The translations under genes and the position numbers were made by a program. The notes beneath the pieces are model-generated. The model was not told the origin of the DNA. It was given only the letters and a program-made list of their open reading frames with translations, and made no database searches. Below are positions 1 to 7,462 of a DNA stretch of 33,159 nt, one piece after another (within the stretch, counting starts at the first letter, position 1; every line of letters begins with the position of its first letter). Origin of the DNA: Archaeoglobus sp. (GTDB lineage: Archaea; Halobacteriota; Archaeoglobi; Archaeoglobales; Archaeoglobaceae); assembly GCF_017656475.1 (NCBI RefSeq), contig NZ_JACDNT010000002.1:1-33159 (forward strand), read 5' to 3'.

Positions 1-68
1 TGGGTTACTGCTGGAGGTGGTTCGATGGCAGGAAATAATTTTAGGAAACTACAAATTCTATCACAATA

Positions 69-84
69 CCAAAGGTATTTATAT
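69..84 (+). promoter_or_regulatory. Putative tbp promoter (BRE plus TATA box)
   Basis: A purine-rich stretch (CCAAAGG, 69-75) is followed by TATTTATAT (76-84), which fits an archaeal BRE/box A pair. A start of transcription about 25 bases further on would give a leader of roughly 10 bases before the tbp ATG at 115. That leader contains GGTGGTG, a partial SD sequence. This is inferred from sequence pattern only. Confidence 0.5.
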
Positions 85-114
85 GGTATTTAAGTCTTTT
101 AAAATGGTGGTGTT

Positions 115-666
115 ATGCAGGATTACAAGATAAAAATAGAGAATGTTGTGGCATCAACCCAGATTGGTGAAAATATAGATCTGAACAAGATTTCAAGGGA
201 AATTAAAGACTCTGAATACAAGCCCAAGCAGTTTCCGGGGCTGGTTTTGAGAACAAAAGAGCCAAAGGCTGCTGCTCTCGTTTTCAGAAGTGGGAAGGTA
301 GTGTGCACGGGTTCCAAGAGTGTGGAGGATGCGAGGAGAGCTGTGAAGCAAATCGTAAAGATGCTCAAGAAAATCGGCATTTCTGTGATTGACGAGCCTG
401 AGGTAAAGGTTCAGAACATTGTCGCCTCAGCAGACCTCGGAGTTGACCTCAACCTCAACGCAATTGCCATAGGTCTCGGGCTTGAGAACATAGAGTACGA
501 GCCTGAGCAGTTTCCGGGGCTGGTGTACAGGCTTGACAACCCCAGAGTTGTCGTGCTGATTTTTGGGTCTGGCAAAATGGTTGTCACGGGTGGAAAAAGC
601 CCGGATGATGCGAGAAGGGCTGTTGAGAGAATTTCAGAAGAGCTAAGAACCTTGGGACTGATGTAA
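115..666 (+). CDS. tbp: TATA-box-binding protein (TBP)
   Basis: General transcription factor that binds box A in promoters and recruits TFB and RNA polymerase. The 183-residue protein is two direct repeats of about 90 residues, the saddle fold. Repeat one begins with [11 protein letters not shown] and repeat two with [11 protein letters not shown]. Each carries the QFPGLV motif whose phenylalanine inserts into DNA, and a matching VFRSGK or IFGSGK strand. The length is normal for archaeal TBP, with no acidic tail. The ATG at 115 is preceded by GGTGGTG. The stop at 664-666 directly abuts the next ATG at 667, so the phosphatase is probably co-transcribed. The identification is secure. Confidence 0.97.
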   Translation: MQDYKIKIENVVASTQIGENIDLNKISREIKDSEYKPKQFPGLVLRTKEPKAAALVFRSGKVVCTGSKSVEDARRAVKQIVKMLKKIGISVIDEPEVKVQNIVASADLGVDLNLNAIAIGLGLENIEYEPEQFPGLVYRLDNPRVVVLIFGSGKMVVTGGKSPDDARRAVERISEELRTLGLM

Positions 667-1455
667 ATGAGGCCTGACAAGAAGGGCTACATAATTGATA
701 TAGACGGAGTTATCGGCAAGAGTGTAAAGCCCATCCCAGAGGGCGTAGAAGGGGTAAAAAAACTCAAGGAGCTTGGCAAGAAAATAATATTCGTTTCAAA
801 CAACTCAACGAGGAGCAGGAGAATTCTGCTTGAGAGGCTAAAGAGCTTTGGCCTTGAGGTTAGCGAAAATGAAATTCTTGTAGCCACCTACGCAACTGCA
901 AGGTTTATTGCAAAAGAGAAGCCGAATGCCAAAGTTTTCACGACCGGCGAGGAAGGGCTGAAAGAGGAGTTGAAACTGGCAGAACTGGAAATTGCTGATT
1001 ACAATGAGGCAGAGTATTTGGTAGTTGGGTCAAACAGAAAGATAAACTTCGAACTAATGACTAAAGCTCTGAGAGCATGCTTGAAAGGTTTAAGGTATAT
1101 CGCAACCAATCCCGACAGAATTTTCCCAGCAGAAGACGGTCCCATTCCCGGAACAGGAATGATTATAGGAGCTCTTTACTGGATGACGGGGAGAGAGCCT
1201 GACGTTGTGGTCGGAAAACCCTCAGAAGTAATAATGCGCGAGGCACTTGAAATTCTTGGCCTTGAGGCTAAAGACGTTGCAGTTGTGGGAGATCAGATAG
1301 ATGTTGATGTTGCTGCTGGTAGGGCAATAGGCGCGGAAACTGTTTTGGTTCTTACGGGTGTCACCACCAAAGATAACTTGAACCAGATGATTGAAAGGCA
1401 CGGAATTAAACCTGACTACGTTTTCGATTCCCTTAAAGATATGGTGGAGGGTTGA
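667..1455 (+). CDS. HAD-superfamily phosphatase, NagD / p-nitrophenyl phosphatase-like
   Basis: A 262-residue HAD hydrolase of the NagD type (class IIA, large alpha/beta cap). Motif I is DIDGV at residues 11-15, with the nucleophile Asp11 and general acid Asp13. Motif II is VSNNSTR at about residues 43-49. VGKPSE gives the motif III lysine region, and GDQIDVDV supplies the metal-binding acidic residues of motif IV. The C-terminal ETVLVLTGVT run is typical of the family. The physiological substrate cannot be read from sequence; archaeal relatives are usually annotated as phosphoglycolate or p-nitrophenyl phosphatases. It starts immediately after the tbp stop, and GGAGGG near its end serves as SD for the next gene. 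Confidence 0.88.
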   Translation: MRPDKKGYIIDIDGVIGKSVKPIPEGVEGVKKLKELGKKIIFVSNNSTRSRRILLERLKSFGLEVSENEILVATYATARFIAKEKPNAKVFTTGEEGLKEELKLAELEIADYNEAEYLVVGSNRKINFELMTKALRACLKGLRYIATNPDRIFPAEDGPIPGTGMIIGALYWMTGREPDVVVGKPSEVIMREALEILGLEAKDVAVVGDQIDVDVAAGRAIGAETVLVLTGVTTKDNLNQMIERHGIKPDYVFDSLKDMVEG

Positions 1456-1456
1456 G

Positions 1457-2101
1457 ATGGACACCGCAAACGACTTCAGAATTTTGCTTGCTGAGAAGGG
1501 TATTGAAGAGTTGTTGAGGGTGTCGCAGTCATTGCAGATACCGGGAAGAAAGAAGTTTATCGAGGAGCTGAAATCCGTTTCTTCAGAAATTCAAAACGTG
1601 AAATACTGCTATCTGAGCGTTGATGAACTGCTGGAGTTTGACAGCTTCCTGAAAATCGTCGAGACTGCACGTAGCTTGAAAGACATGCTGTCAGATTCTA
1701 AGGACTACAACACAGCCTTAGCGGATTACTGGCTCGAATACATTGCCTACCTCCCTGAACTCATGAAGAGGGGCGAAATAGAAAGAGTTGGAGAGGCAAT
1801 AAGGTATTTTGCCGGTGAAATCATTTCGAGAAGTGAACTCGATGGTTTGTGGCTGTGCATTTTTGACTATAGCGACAGACTTGAGGTTGTTACCAACAGC
1901 GAGGAATACAAGCAGGGAAAGAAGGCAGTTGTTGCTTACCTCCCGCCAAGAAGGTTTGGTAAGGTTGTCAGCAGAGGCATGTTCGTTCTGCAGCACGACA
2001 GAATTGCAAAGAAAGGGGAGCTTGACCTAGTGGACATTAGGAGCATAAGAAAGTGGCTCGGAGAAGTGGAGTCGATTTTAATGGACTTAATAAAAAGGTA
2101 A
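1457..2101 (+). CDS. Uncharacterised protein with a possible tRNA-binding-like C-terminal segment
   Basis: A soluble 214-residue protein. I chose the ATG at 1457 because GGAGGG (1447-1452) lies just upstream; a longer in-frame reading from 1391 would run deep into the phosphatase gene. The N-terminal half (about residues 1-115) looks helical and charged. The segment DRLEVVTNSEEYKQG, then AVVAYLPPRRFG and VVSRGMFV, resembles the OB-fold tRNA-binding domain of MetRS or PheT C-termini (VTN...G..V.VA...P....G..S.GM). That match is by eye and distant. No catalytic motif is recognised. It ends convergently with cdhE across a 12-base gap. The position after tbp and the phosphatase suggests one operon. 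Confidence 0.7.
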   Translation: MDTANDFRILLAEKGIEELLRVSQSLQIPGRKKFIEELKSVSSEIQNVKYCYLSVDELLEFDSFLKIVETARSLKDMLSDSKDYNTALADYWLEYIAYLPELMKRGEIERVGEAIRYFAGEIISRSELDGLWLCIFDYSDRLEVVTNSEEYKQGKKAVVAYLPPRRFGKVVSRGMFVLQHDRIAKKGELDLVDIRSIRKWLGEVESILMDLIKR

Positions 2102-2113
2102 AATAAAAAATTA
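2101..2113 (-). terminator. Possible T-tract terminator after cdhE
   Basis: The short A/T-only gap between the convergent gene ends at 2101 and 2114 reads TAATTTTTTATTT on the minus strand. T-rich tracts without a hairpin act as archaeal terminators. No stem-loop is visible, so the call rests on position and composition. Confidence 0.35.
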
Positions 2114-3532
2114 TTATTCCTTTTCCTTAGGTGGCCAGTTCTTCTCAAGCCACCCCTTAATTCTTCCTGAGTCCATTGGGCCAACAAGAACTTTCCAGCC
2201 CGTCTCGTCCTCAATTGCACCCTGCAGTCTTGCAGCCAACCCTGGAATCACGAGATACTTGTGGTTAACCTTCTCCTCGATTTTCGTCTCCTCTATGAGC
2301 TCTTTAACCTTTGAAGCTGTGAACTGCCCGCCTGCAACGCTAACCTCAACACCCAGTCCCTCGGTGTTAAGCACGAGCAGCCATCCCTTGATTCCACCAC
2401 TGGTAAGGTCGCTCTCGACAGTGTAGTATGTCAGGGCGAAGTTGGTTGTGATGAACACAGGATCGTCTGGCCCTGGGTCGTTGATCGCTCTCAATCCCGG
2501 CTCTACCTGCACGGGCGTTCTTGGGTCGGTGTATATGTTGAACCTGAGCGTTATTGTTGGCATAACCACATGCTGGTCAAGGCTTCTGAAAATCATGACG
2601 TCTCCATATTTCACAATGAACATGCTCGCGATAACAGCCTCCCAGTACGACTTGGTTACTTCATCTCCCTCAATCAGCCATGCTGCAATGGGTGTGATCA
2701 TAATTGGATATGCAACATCCTTGTCCTGTCCTGCAATTGCTGTCCTGCGAAGCTGGATTACTCTCTCAAAGGTTCCCTTGAGTCCCTCTCCAAGAGGCTC
2801 GGTTACAGGGTCAAGAACAATGTCCTTTACACCAGCCTGCTTGAATGTGACCGCCATGCTCTTGAGAACGTCCAGGTCCTTGGCTCTCAGCGTTACAGGG
2901 ACTTTGTATTCGAGGGCCATCTTTAGGAATTCCTTCCAGTTCCCTTCAGTTGCTGCATACATCAAAGGCCTCTGATCAGCCACCTCTTCAAGAGCAGCTT
3001 CCATGCATTCCGGATCAAGGGCCACAAGAATCATTGGTTTGCCGTAGGATGCAACCTTCTTCACAACCTCTCTGTACCTCTTTGGATCTCCAGAAGTGCA
3101 TCTCACAGCAAAGCCATCGAGAGTCAGGAAATTTCCAACATAGAATTTCTTGTAGCTTACAACCCTATCACACCGCTCTTCCAAAGTTTTGTCATCCATC
3201 GTGTCCCAGACATCATAGAAGAAACCTGTTGGGTTAAAGAATGTGAGCTCATGTCTGTGCAGCACTTCTTCTCCACCAATCTTTACAGCATTTTCTCCTA
3301 CACCGATTACAACCTCAGCTATTTCCGGAGCGGTAAGCTCAAGAAGCTCTTCAAGCTTCTTCTTCGCCTTTGGATCCTTCTCAGCTTCCTCAACAAGTGG
3401 TTTGCAGTCGAGAGGCGTTACTGATCTGTCGATGATGTGGGCTGCAAAGCTCATGCAGGTATCGAATCCACACTCTCCGCAGTTTGTTCTTGGCAGATAG
3501 TTGTAAACCTCAAGCGGGCTCTTTACCTTCAT
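2114..3532 (-). CDS. cdhE: CODH/ACS gamma subunit CdhE (corrinoid iron-sulfur protein, large subunit)
   Basis: Large subunit of the corrinoid/Fe-S protein that carries the methyl group on cobalt between methyl-tetrahydromethanopterin and acetyl-CoA synthase. The N-terminus has the [4Fe-4S] cluster motif with Cys18, Cys21, Cys26 and Cys43 (NCGECGFDTC, then LDCKPL). The rest follows the CFeSP TIM-barrel plus C-terminal cobamide-binding domain layout. At 472 residues it is about the family length. It is last in the cdhC-cooC-cdhD-cdhE run. Its ATG is 3 bases past the cdhD stop, and a perfect GGAGGTG (3545-3539) inside the end of cdhD lies 6 bases before the start. Confidence 0.95.
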   Translation of the reverse strand: MKVKSPLEVYNYLPRTNCGECGFDTCMSFAAHIIDRSVTPLDCKPLVEEAEKDPKAKKKLEELLELTAPEIAEVVIGVGENAVKIGGEEVLHRHELTFFNPTGFFYDVWDTMDDKTLEERCDRVVSYKKFYVGNFLTLDGFAVRCTSGDPKRYREVVKKVASYGKPMILVALDPECMEAALEEVADQRPLMYAATEGNWKEFLKMALEYKVPVTLRAKDLDVLKSMAVTFKQAGVKDIVLDPVTEPLGEGLKGTFERVIQLRRTAIAGQDKDVAYPIMITPIAAWLIEGDEVTKSYWEAVIASMFIVKYGDVMIFRSLDQHVVMPTITLRFNIYTDPRTPVQVEPGLRAINDPGPDDPVFITTNFALTYYTVESDLTSGGIKGWLLVLNTEGLGVEVSVAGGQFTASKVKELIEETKIEEKVNHKYLVIPGLAARLQGAIEDETGWKVLVGPMDSGRIKGWLEKNWPPKEKE

Positions 3533-3535
3533 TCA

Positions 3536-4903
3536 TCACACCTCCATGAAGATCCATTCTCCTGGGTCAGCCACACTCTCCTTCACATTCCCGCCGAGGG
3601 TGTTGAAGACCTCCTTAAGCACAGCCACTGCAATGGGATGCATCATCATGAAGAGGTCAACTCCGGCAAGTGAGAGAGTTAGACCAGTTATAATCTCCCA
3701 TATCGGACCTCTCAGCTCTCTTGGTCCCCATGGTGTGTCTTCCTCAATCGGTGAGTCTACCATCCATGCTTCTCTCGCTCCCCAGGCGTTCGTGGTTCCG
3801 CTTGATATCGGGAAGTTAAGATCGGTGTCACCCTTCAAACCGCTGATCCTGATCCTCTCCATATTTGTGAAAGCGTAGTCAAGACCGTAACCAAGAGCCG
3901 CGGTGGTCGGGTCCATAACGATGCTGTTTCTTGGCACCTCAACTCTCTTCAGCAGGTACCTGTTTAGCGTCTTCTGGTTGTTTATGTCCATCTGAGTCCA
4001 GCTGAGCACTACATGCCCGTATTTCTTGGCGGCGTTGGCAATCCTCTCCCAGTCCATGTCGAGAGTTGCTGATGCAAGCATTATCCTTTCTCCCTCTGCA
4101 ACCTCTGCCGCCTTTTCGAGAACCTCTGGATCCTTCTCCTTGTTACCGCTTCCACCAACAATGATCGGGCATTTTACCGCCTGCAAAACATCCTCAAGAA
4201 CCTTCACAGCCTCGCTTGCTGGAGTATCATCCAGCAGAGGATCAGTGCTGATGAGATGGAGCGTTACGAGGTCAGCACCGAACTTCTTGACACACTTCTT
4301 AGCCCACTCTGCTGGATTGTCAAGCACATCTTCATAGTGGGTCCTAACGGCCTTCGCAAGCATCGGCCTTCTGTCAAAAACGTCGATTGCTATTGCGGGC
4401 AGGTGAGGCTGTGGAGCGTCAAAGGTGTAGAAGGCGAGACTTCTCTCACCACCAAGCGTGATCGTGTACTCTCTGCTCCCTCCATCCGCCTTAGTTGCAC
4501 CCAGCACAACCTCCTCAATCTTATTTGGATACTCCTCCTTGTACGGTTCAAACTTTGCCCTTACAAGCTCTGTCGGAAGCTTGATCTCCTCAACTTCCGG
4601 GGCAGCTTCTGGTGCTGCAGGAGCTGCAGGAGCAAGCTGGGGCTGTGCAGCAAATGGAGTAGGTATGCCAAGAGCCGCAGAGAGTCTTTGGAGGTATCCA
4701 AGCGCCATGTTTGCATGATACAGGAAATTTCCGAATTCTGAAAGCATTGAGTACAGAGGGGCTATCGCGGATAGGTCTATAGATGAGCCCTCAAGCTCTA
4801 TTTCGAGGTCTCCCTCAATCTTCACCCCTTCAATCTCCTCTACATTATATTTTTTCAGCAAATCCAAAAACTCCTCAAGCGTGAACTTTTTCAAATTAAT
4901 CAC
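3536..4903 (-). CDS. cdhD: CODH/ACS delta subunit CdhD (corrinoid iron-sulfur protein, small subunit)
   Basis: Small subunit of the corrinoid/Fe-S protein; it pairs with CdhE. Three parts are visible in 455 residues: an N-terminal domain of about 95 residues, an Ala/Pro-rich linker around residues 95-115 (APAAPAAPEAAPEV), and a TIM-barrel body with the family segments TLHLISTDPLLDD, CPIIVGGSGN and SNIVMDPTTAALGYG-like runs. The assigned start is a GTG at 4903 that overlaps the cooC stop (GTGA). This GTG lies inside the sequence GAGGTGAT, which itself looks like an SD for a TTG at 4894, so the true protein may be three residues shorter. Residues 32-45 resemble the CdhC C-terminal tail. Confidence 0.94.
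   Translation of the reverse strand: MINLKKFTLEEFLDLLKKYNVEEIEGVKIEGDLEIELEGSSIDLSAIAPLYSMLSEFGNFLYHANMALGYLQRLSAALGIPTPFAAQPQLAPAAPAAPEAAPEVEEIKLPTELVRAKFEPYKEEYPNKIEEVVLGATKADGGSREYTITLGGERSLAFYTFDAPQPHLPAIAIDVFDRRPMLAKAVRTHYEDVLDNPAEWAKKCVKKFGADLVTLHLISTDPLLDDTPASEAVKVLEDVLQAVKCPIIVGGSGNKEKDPEVLEKAAEVAEGERIMLASATLDMDWERIANAAKKYGHVVLSWTQMDINNQKTLNRYLLKRVEVPRNSIVMDPTTAALGYGLDYAFTNMERIRISGLKGDTDLNFPISSGTTNAWGAREAWMVDSPIEEDTPWGPRELRGPIWEIITGLTLSLAGVDLFMMMHPIAVAVLKEVFNTLGGNVKESVADPGEWIFMEV
3539..3545 (-). promoter_or_regulatory. Shine-Dalgarno site of cdhE
   Basis: GGAGGTG on the minus strand, 6 bases upstream of the cdhE ATG, embedded in the last codons of cdhD. It fixes the cdhE start and suggests translation coupled to cdhD. 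Confidence 0.8.
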
Positions 4904-5676
4904 CTCGCTTCTACTGACAAATTGAGCATTAAATTAGCTACTTCCCTCATTTTCTTATAAACTTCCGAATTCTTGTCAATTTCGCTCACTGGGTCTCCTC
5001 TCAGGTCGACTTCAGCCACACTGCTGTCGTATGGCAGCACGGCAAGTAGCTCCAAACCCTCCTCTTCTGCAAATTTTCTGATCGTCTTTTCTGCATCCTC
5101 TGATGCAATTCTGTTTGCAATCAGGAATATTTTCTTGAAATTCAGCTTGAGTTCTTCTGCAAGCCCCTTGATTCTCTTCGCTGTCGCAAGCCCCTTCCTT
5201 GACATGTCTGTGACTATGATAATGTAATCAGCTGTATCAATCGTTTTTCTGCTGAAATGCTCCAGTCCAGCTTCAGTGTCAATGATGATGTAGTCGTAGT
5301 GCCTCATCAGCCTTTTCAGCACTCCACGCAGCAGAGAATTGGCAAAGCAGTAACAGCCCTCTCCCTCAGGTCTTCCCATTACCAGAAGGTCGTAACGGGG
5401 GCATTCACAGATGGCTTCTGCGTAAATCTTCCCTTCTAACCACTGCTCTTTGTTCATAGTCCCCATTTCATCTCTGCTAACCTGAAAGAGTTCTCTGATC
5501 TCACCGAGAGTCTTTTTGAGCTGATCCTCCACACCGAGAGCCTCTGGCAGGTTGCTGTCAGGGTCTGCATCAACTGCGAGAACACTTGTTGTATGCTCTG
5601 AAATAAAATTAACGAGGAGGGCGGAAACCAGCGTTTTTCCGGTTCCACCCTTGCCTGCCACCGCTATTACTGTCAT
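4900..5676 (-). CDS. cooC: CooC-type nickel-insertion ATPase of CODH/ACS
   Basis: P-loop ATPase of the MinD/NifH-like class that helps insert nickel into CODH/ACS clusters. The 258-residue protein has the deviant Walker A GKGGTGKT at residues 8-15, the VDADPDSNLPEAL switch at about 35-47, and the CxC pair Cys108/Cys110 (GCYC) that binds metal at the dimer interface in CooC proteins. A second CEC pair lies at Cys90/Cys92. It sits between the catalytic subunit gene and cdhD, as expected of a maturation factor. Its ATG overlaps the stop of the upstream micro-ORF (ATGA), and its own stop overlaps the cdhD start (GTGA), so translation is probably coupled on both sides. Confidence 0.92.
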   Translation of the reverse strand: MTVIAVAGKGGTGKTLVSALLVNFISEHTTSVLAVDADPDSNLPEALGVEDQLKKTLGEIRELFQVSRDEMGTMNKEQWLEGKIYAEAICECPRYDLLVMGRPEGEGCYCFANSLLRGVLKRLMRHYDYIIIDTEAGLEHFSRKTIDTADYIIIVTDMSRKGLATAKRIKGLAEELKLNFKKIFLIANRIASEDAEKTIRKFAEEEGLELLAVLPYDSSVAEVDLRGDPVSEIDKNSEVYKKMREVANLMLNLSVEAR

Positions 5677-5759
5677 TCTTCTTCCTCTATTATAAGTTCC
5701 GGGATGTGAATCTGGGCTCCTTTGAGGATGAGCTTAACCTTCTTGCCTTCCTCCTCCAT
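5673..5759 (-). CDS. 28-residue micro-ORF between cdhC and cooC, related to the CdhC C-terminal tail
   Basis: The ORF starts with an ATG that shares its A with the cdhC stop (TAATG) and ends with a TGA inside the cooC start (ATGA). It therefore fills the whole gap between the two genes. The 28-residue product begins MEEEGKK, continues VKLILKGAQIHIPELII and ends in four glutamates. The CdhC tail reads VKLIIKDAKITIDKVIV at the same distance from its end; nine of 18 aligned residues are identical. A G-rich run (GGGTGGGAAG) precedes the start and could act as SD. It is below usual annotation cut-offs. Its function is unknown. The overlaps and the match to CdhC argue for a real peptide, perhaps docking within the complex. 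Confidence 0.7.
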   Translation of the reverse strand: MEEEGKKVKLILKGAQIHIPELIIEEEE

Positions 5760-7321
5760 TACTTCCCACCCTTCTTCTCCTTCTCGGCCTTCCTGACGAT
5801 GACCTTGTCGATCGTGATCTTCGCGTCCTTGATGATCAGCTTAACTCCTGCTGGAGCCGCGGAAGGAGCGGGCATCTGAAGGGCGGGCAGCTGGAATCCG
5901 GGCATCTGCATCGGCATTGGCTGCATAGCTGCTGGCTGGGCAGCAGATGCTGCAGGAGCCGCTTCAGCTGCAACTTCCTCAACAGCTTCTTCAGCCTCCT
6001 CTTCTTCCTCAACCCATCCGTTGGTAATCTTCTGGCCATCCACTGGCCTGACAACACCTTTCACCACTGGGTGATCCACCTTCTTCAGGAACTCTCTGAG
6101 CTCATCAAGGGTCTTTGCGTCCTCTTCAGTTGCAATCTTGTCCCTGATGTCGTCCGGGATGTACTTTGCCACTCTCTCTTTCAGTTCTTTCGGCATCCAG
6201 ACAGTTCTGTACCACCCACCGTCAGCCTGAATGAACTTCTTGCTTCTGAAGTAGGCGATACCAATGCCAAGGAATCCGACAACCTGCTTTCCACCGCCAG
6301 TCTGCCCTGCCATTGTTGAGAAAGTCAGACCATTGGGGGCGGGCTCAGCATAGCCTCTGTGCACCCAGCCGATACCATCAACTTCAGGCATGTAAAATCC
6401 GATGACCTCAAAACAGCCGCAGCTTGTGTGCGGATACTCAAAGAAGCTGTGCAGCTTTATTCTCTCATACTCTCCACCGCTCTCCTGCTTTGCAAACTCG
6501 TTAACACCACTGTACTCACCACCTATTGGGTCAAGTAGCTCACCCTTGGGCACTGCTCTGTTCGGCCCCTCGGGGTCAACCTTTGCAGCAGCTCTCCCAT
6601 CGAACCACGTTATTGCTCCACAGAGCGAGGGTCTATCTGGGGAGACGATACAGACGTTGGTAGGAGCGAAGCTCTGGCAGAGAGTGCATGAGTAGAACTC
6701 GTCAACATCCTCATCGCTCAAAGCCTCAACTCTTGCATCTCTCTCCTCGAATATGGGCATCGCAAGCTCGTTCAGCAGCTTCTCAACCAGATCCTTATCG
6801 GTGATGTAAACAGCCTCAATCTTCTCTATGAAGGGCAGTTCGTTCTTGTAGAGCATCATTGTCGCCTTGGCAATCTGGATGAGGCTCTTCAGCCCCTTCT
6901 TAATAGCATTCTTGCCGATTCTGATCCAGATATCATATCTCTGGTTGAGGTGCATGTAGCCTTCAAGGTAGTTCTGGAAGTCGTGGTTCCTCCTCTCAAT
7001 GACCGGTTCAAGGTCCGTCTCAACCATCTCACCGGCAATGTAGTAAATCATCGCATATGGATAGGTCGAGCCCTCCTCCATCTCATCAAGATCAGGGCCG
7101 ATGAGTGTGACCTTCATGTCCTCTACCTGGTCCATGGGTAGAGCCATTACGAGCTCGAATCCGGGCTGTGACGGGCCACCCAGTTCAACGTACATATCAC
7201 CTTTCCTGATTCTCTCTCCCTCGTACATTGGAGATATGTCAAACGGAAACTCTGCCTCCTCTCCAACGCTCTCCTTGACTTTAACACCTTCCGGAATCTC
7301 TATTCTCTTTCTTTCAACCAT
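5759..7321 (-). CDS. cdhC: CODH/ACS beta subunit CdhC (acetyl-CoA synthase)
   Basis: Forms or cleaves acetyl-CoA at the Ni-Ni-[4Fe-4S] A cluster from CO, a methyl group and CoA. All A-cluster cysteines are present: Cys212, 215, 224 and 234 (YSCTLCQSF, NVCIV, PSLCG) and the distal-nickel pair Cys301/Cys303 (SCGCF). These equal the Moorella ACS positions minus a constant 294. As in archaeal CdhC, the N-terminal CODH-binding domain of bacterial ACS is absent. After about residue 435 comes an acidic then Ala/Met/Pro-rich linker, then a compact beta-like tail (residues 492-520). The ATG is set by a full GGAGGTGA site. It is first in the cdh operon, preceded by a 264-base intergenic region. Confidence 0.97.
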   Translation of the reverse strand: MVERKRIEIPEGVKVKESVGEEAEFPFDISPMYEGERIRKGDMYVELGGPSQPGFELVMALPMDQVEDMKVTLIGPDLDEMEEGSTYPYAMIYYIAGEMVETDLEPVIERRNHDFQNYLEGYMHLNQRYDIWIRIGKNAIKKGLKSLIQIAKATMMLYKNELPFIEKIEAVYITDKDLVEKLLNELAMPIFEERDARVEALSDEDVDEFYSCTLCQSFAPTNVCIVSPDRPSLCGAITWFDGRAAAKVDPEGPNRAVPKGELLDPIGGEYSGVNEFAKQESGGEYERIKLHSFFEYPHTSCGCFEVIGFYMPEVDGIGWVHRGYAEPAPNGLTFSTMAGQTGGGKQVVGFLGIGIAYFRSKKFIQADGGWYRTVWMPKELKERVAKYIPDDIRDKIATEEDAKTLDELREFLKKVDHPVVKGVVRPVDGQKITNGWVEEEEEAEEAVEEVAAEAAPAASAAQPAAMQPMPMQMPGFQLPALQMPAPSAAPAGVKLIIKDAKITIDKVIVRKAEKEKKGGK

Positions 7322-7328
7322 ACCTTGC

Positions 7329-7336
7329 TCACCTCC
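7329..7336 (-). promoter_or_regulatory. Shine-Dalgarno site of cdhC
   Basis: GGAGGTGA on the minus strand, 7 bases before the cdhC ATG. It is the strongest ribosome-binding site in the window and shows that the cdh transcript has a real leader. Confidence 0.85.
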
Positions 7337-7394
7337 AAATCCATCTTAAATTTAGACTCTACAGACCATACACAGACAACCATTTTTGTTTATT

Positions 7395-7410
7395 TGTATT
7401 TATCGCTTTT
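7395..7410 (-). promoter_or_regulatory. Candidate promoter of the cdh operon
   Basis: On the minus strand AAAAGCGA (BRE-like) runs into TAAATACA (7402-7395). Transcription would then start near 7373 and leave a leader of about 50 bases ending in the SD. Other A/T-rich boxes occur in the same gap (TTTAAATT near 7490, TAAATTTAA near 7350), so the choice is not certain. Confidence 0.4.
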
Positions 7411-7443
7411 CGCCTTTCCGCCAAACTACACGATTCCTCACTG

Positions 7444-7462
7444 AGCCTGATTTTCTCAGGCT
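7444..7462. repeat. Perfect 7-bp inverted repeat upstream of the cdh promoter
   Basis: AGCCTGA (7444-7450) and TCAGGCT (7456-7462) are separated by 5 bases. The element lies between aglB and cdhC, about 45 bases upstream of the candidate TATA box. It could be an operator, or a hairpin at the aglB mRNA end. No U-run follows on the minus strand, which makes a simple intrinsic terminator less likely. Confidence 0.5.

Noticed and set aside
1-38. Possible C-terminal end of an upstream gene (GYCWRWFDGRK then stop)
   Set aside because: Only 12 codons are visible, other frames are also open, and no SD, family motif or context supports it.
2442-2975. 177-codon open frame on the plus strand opposite cdhE
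   Set aside because: It is antisense to a conserved gene, has no promoter or family features, and arises from codon bias of the real gene. The same applies to other long antisense frames in cdhD, cdhC, aglB, noxA-2 and dapA.
7444-7462. Inverted repeat as an intrinsic terminator of aglB
   Set aside because: No T-run follows on the minus strand, and archaeal termination does not usually rely on hairpins; kept only as a repeat.
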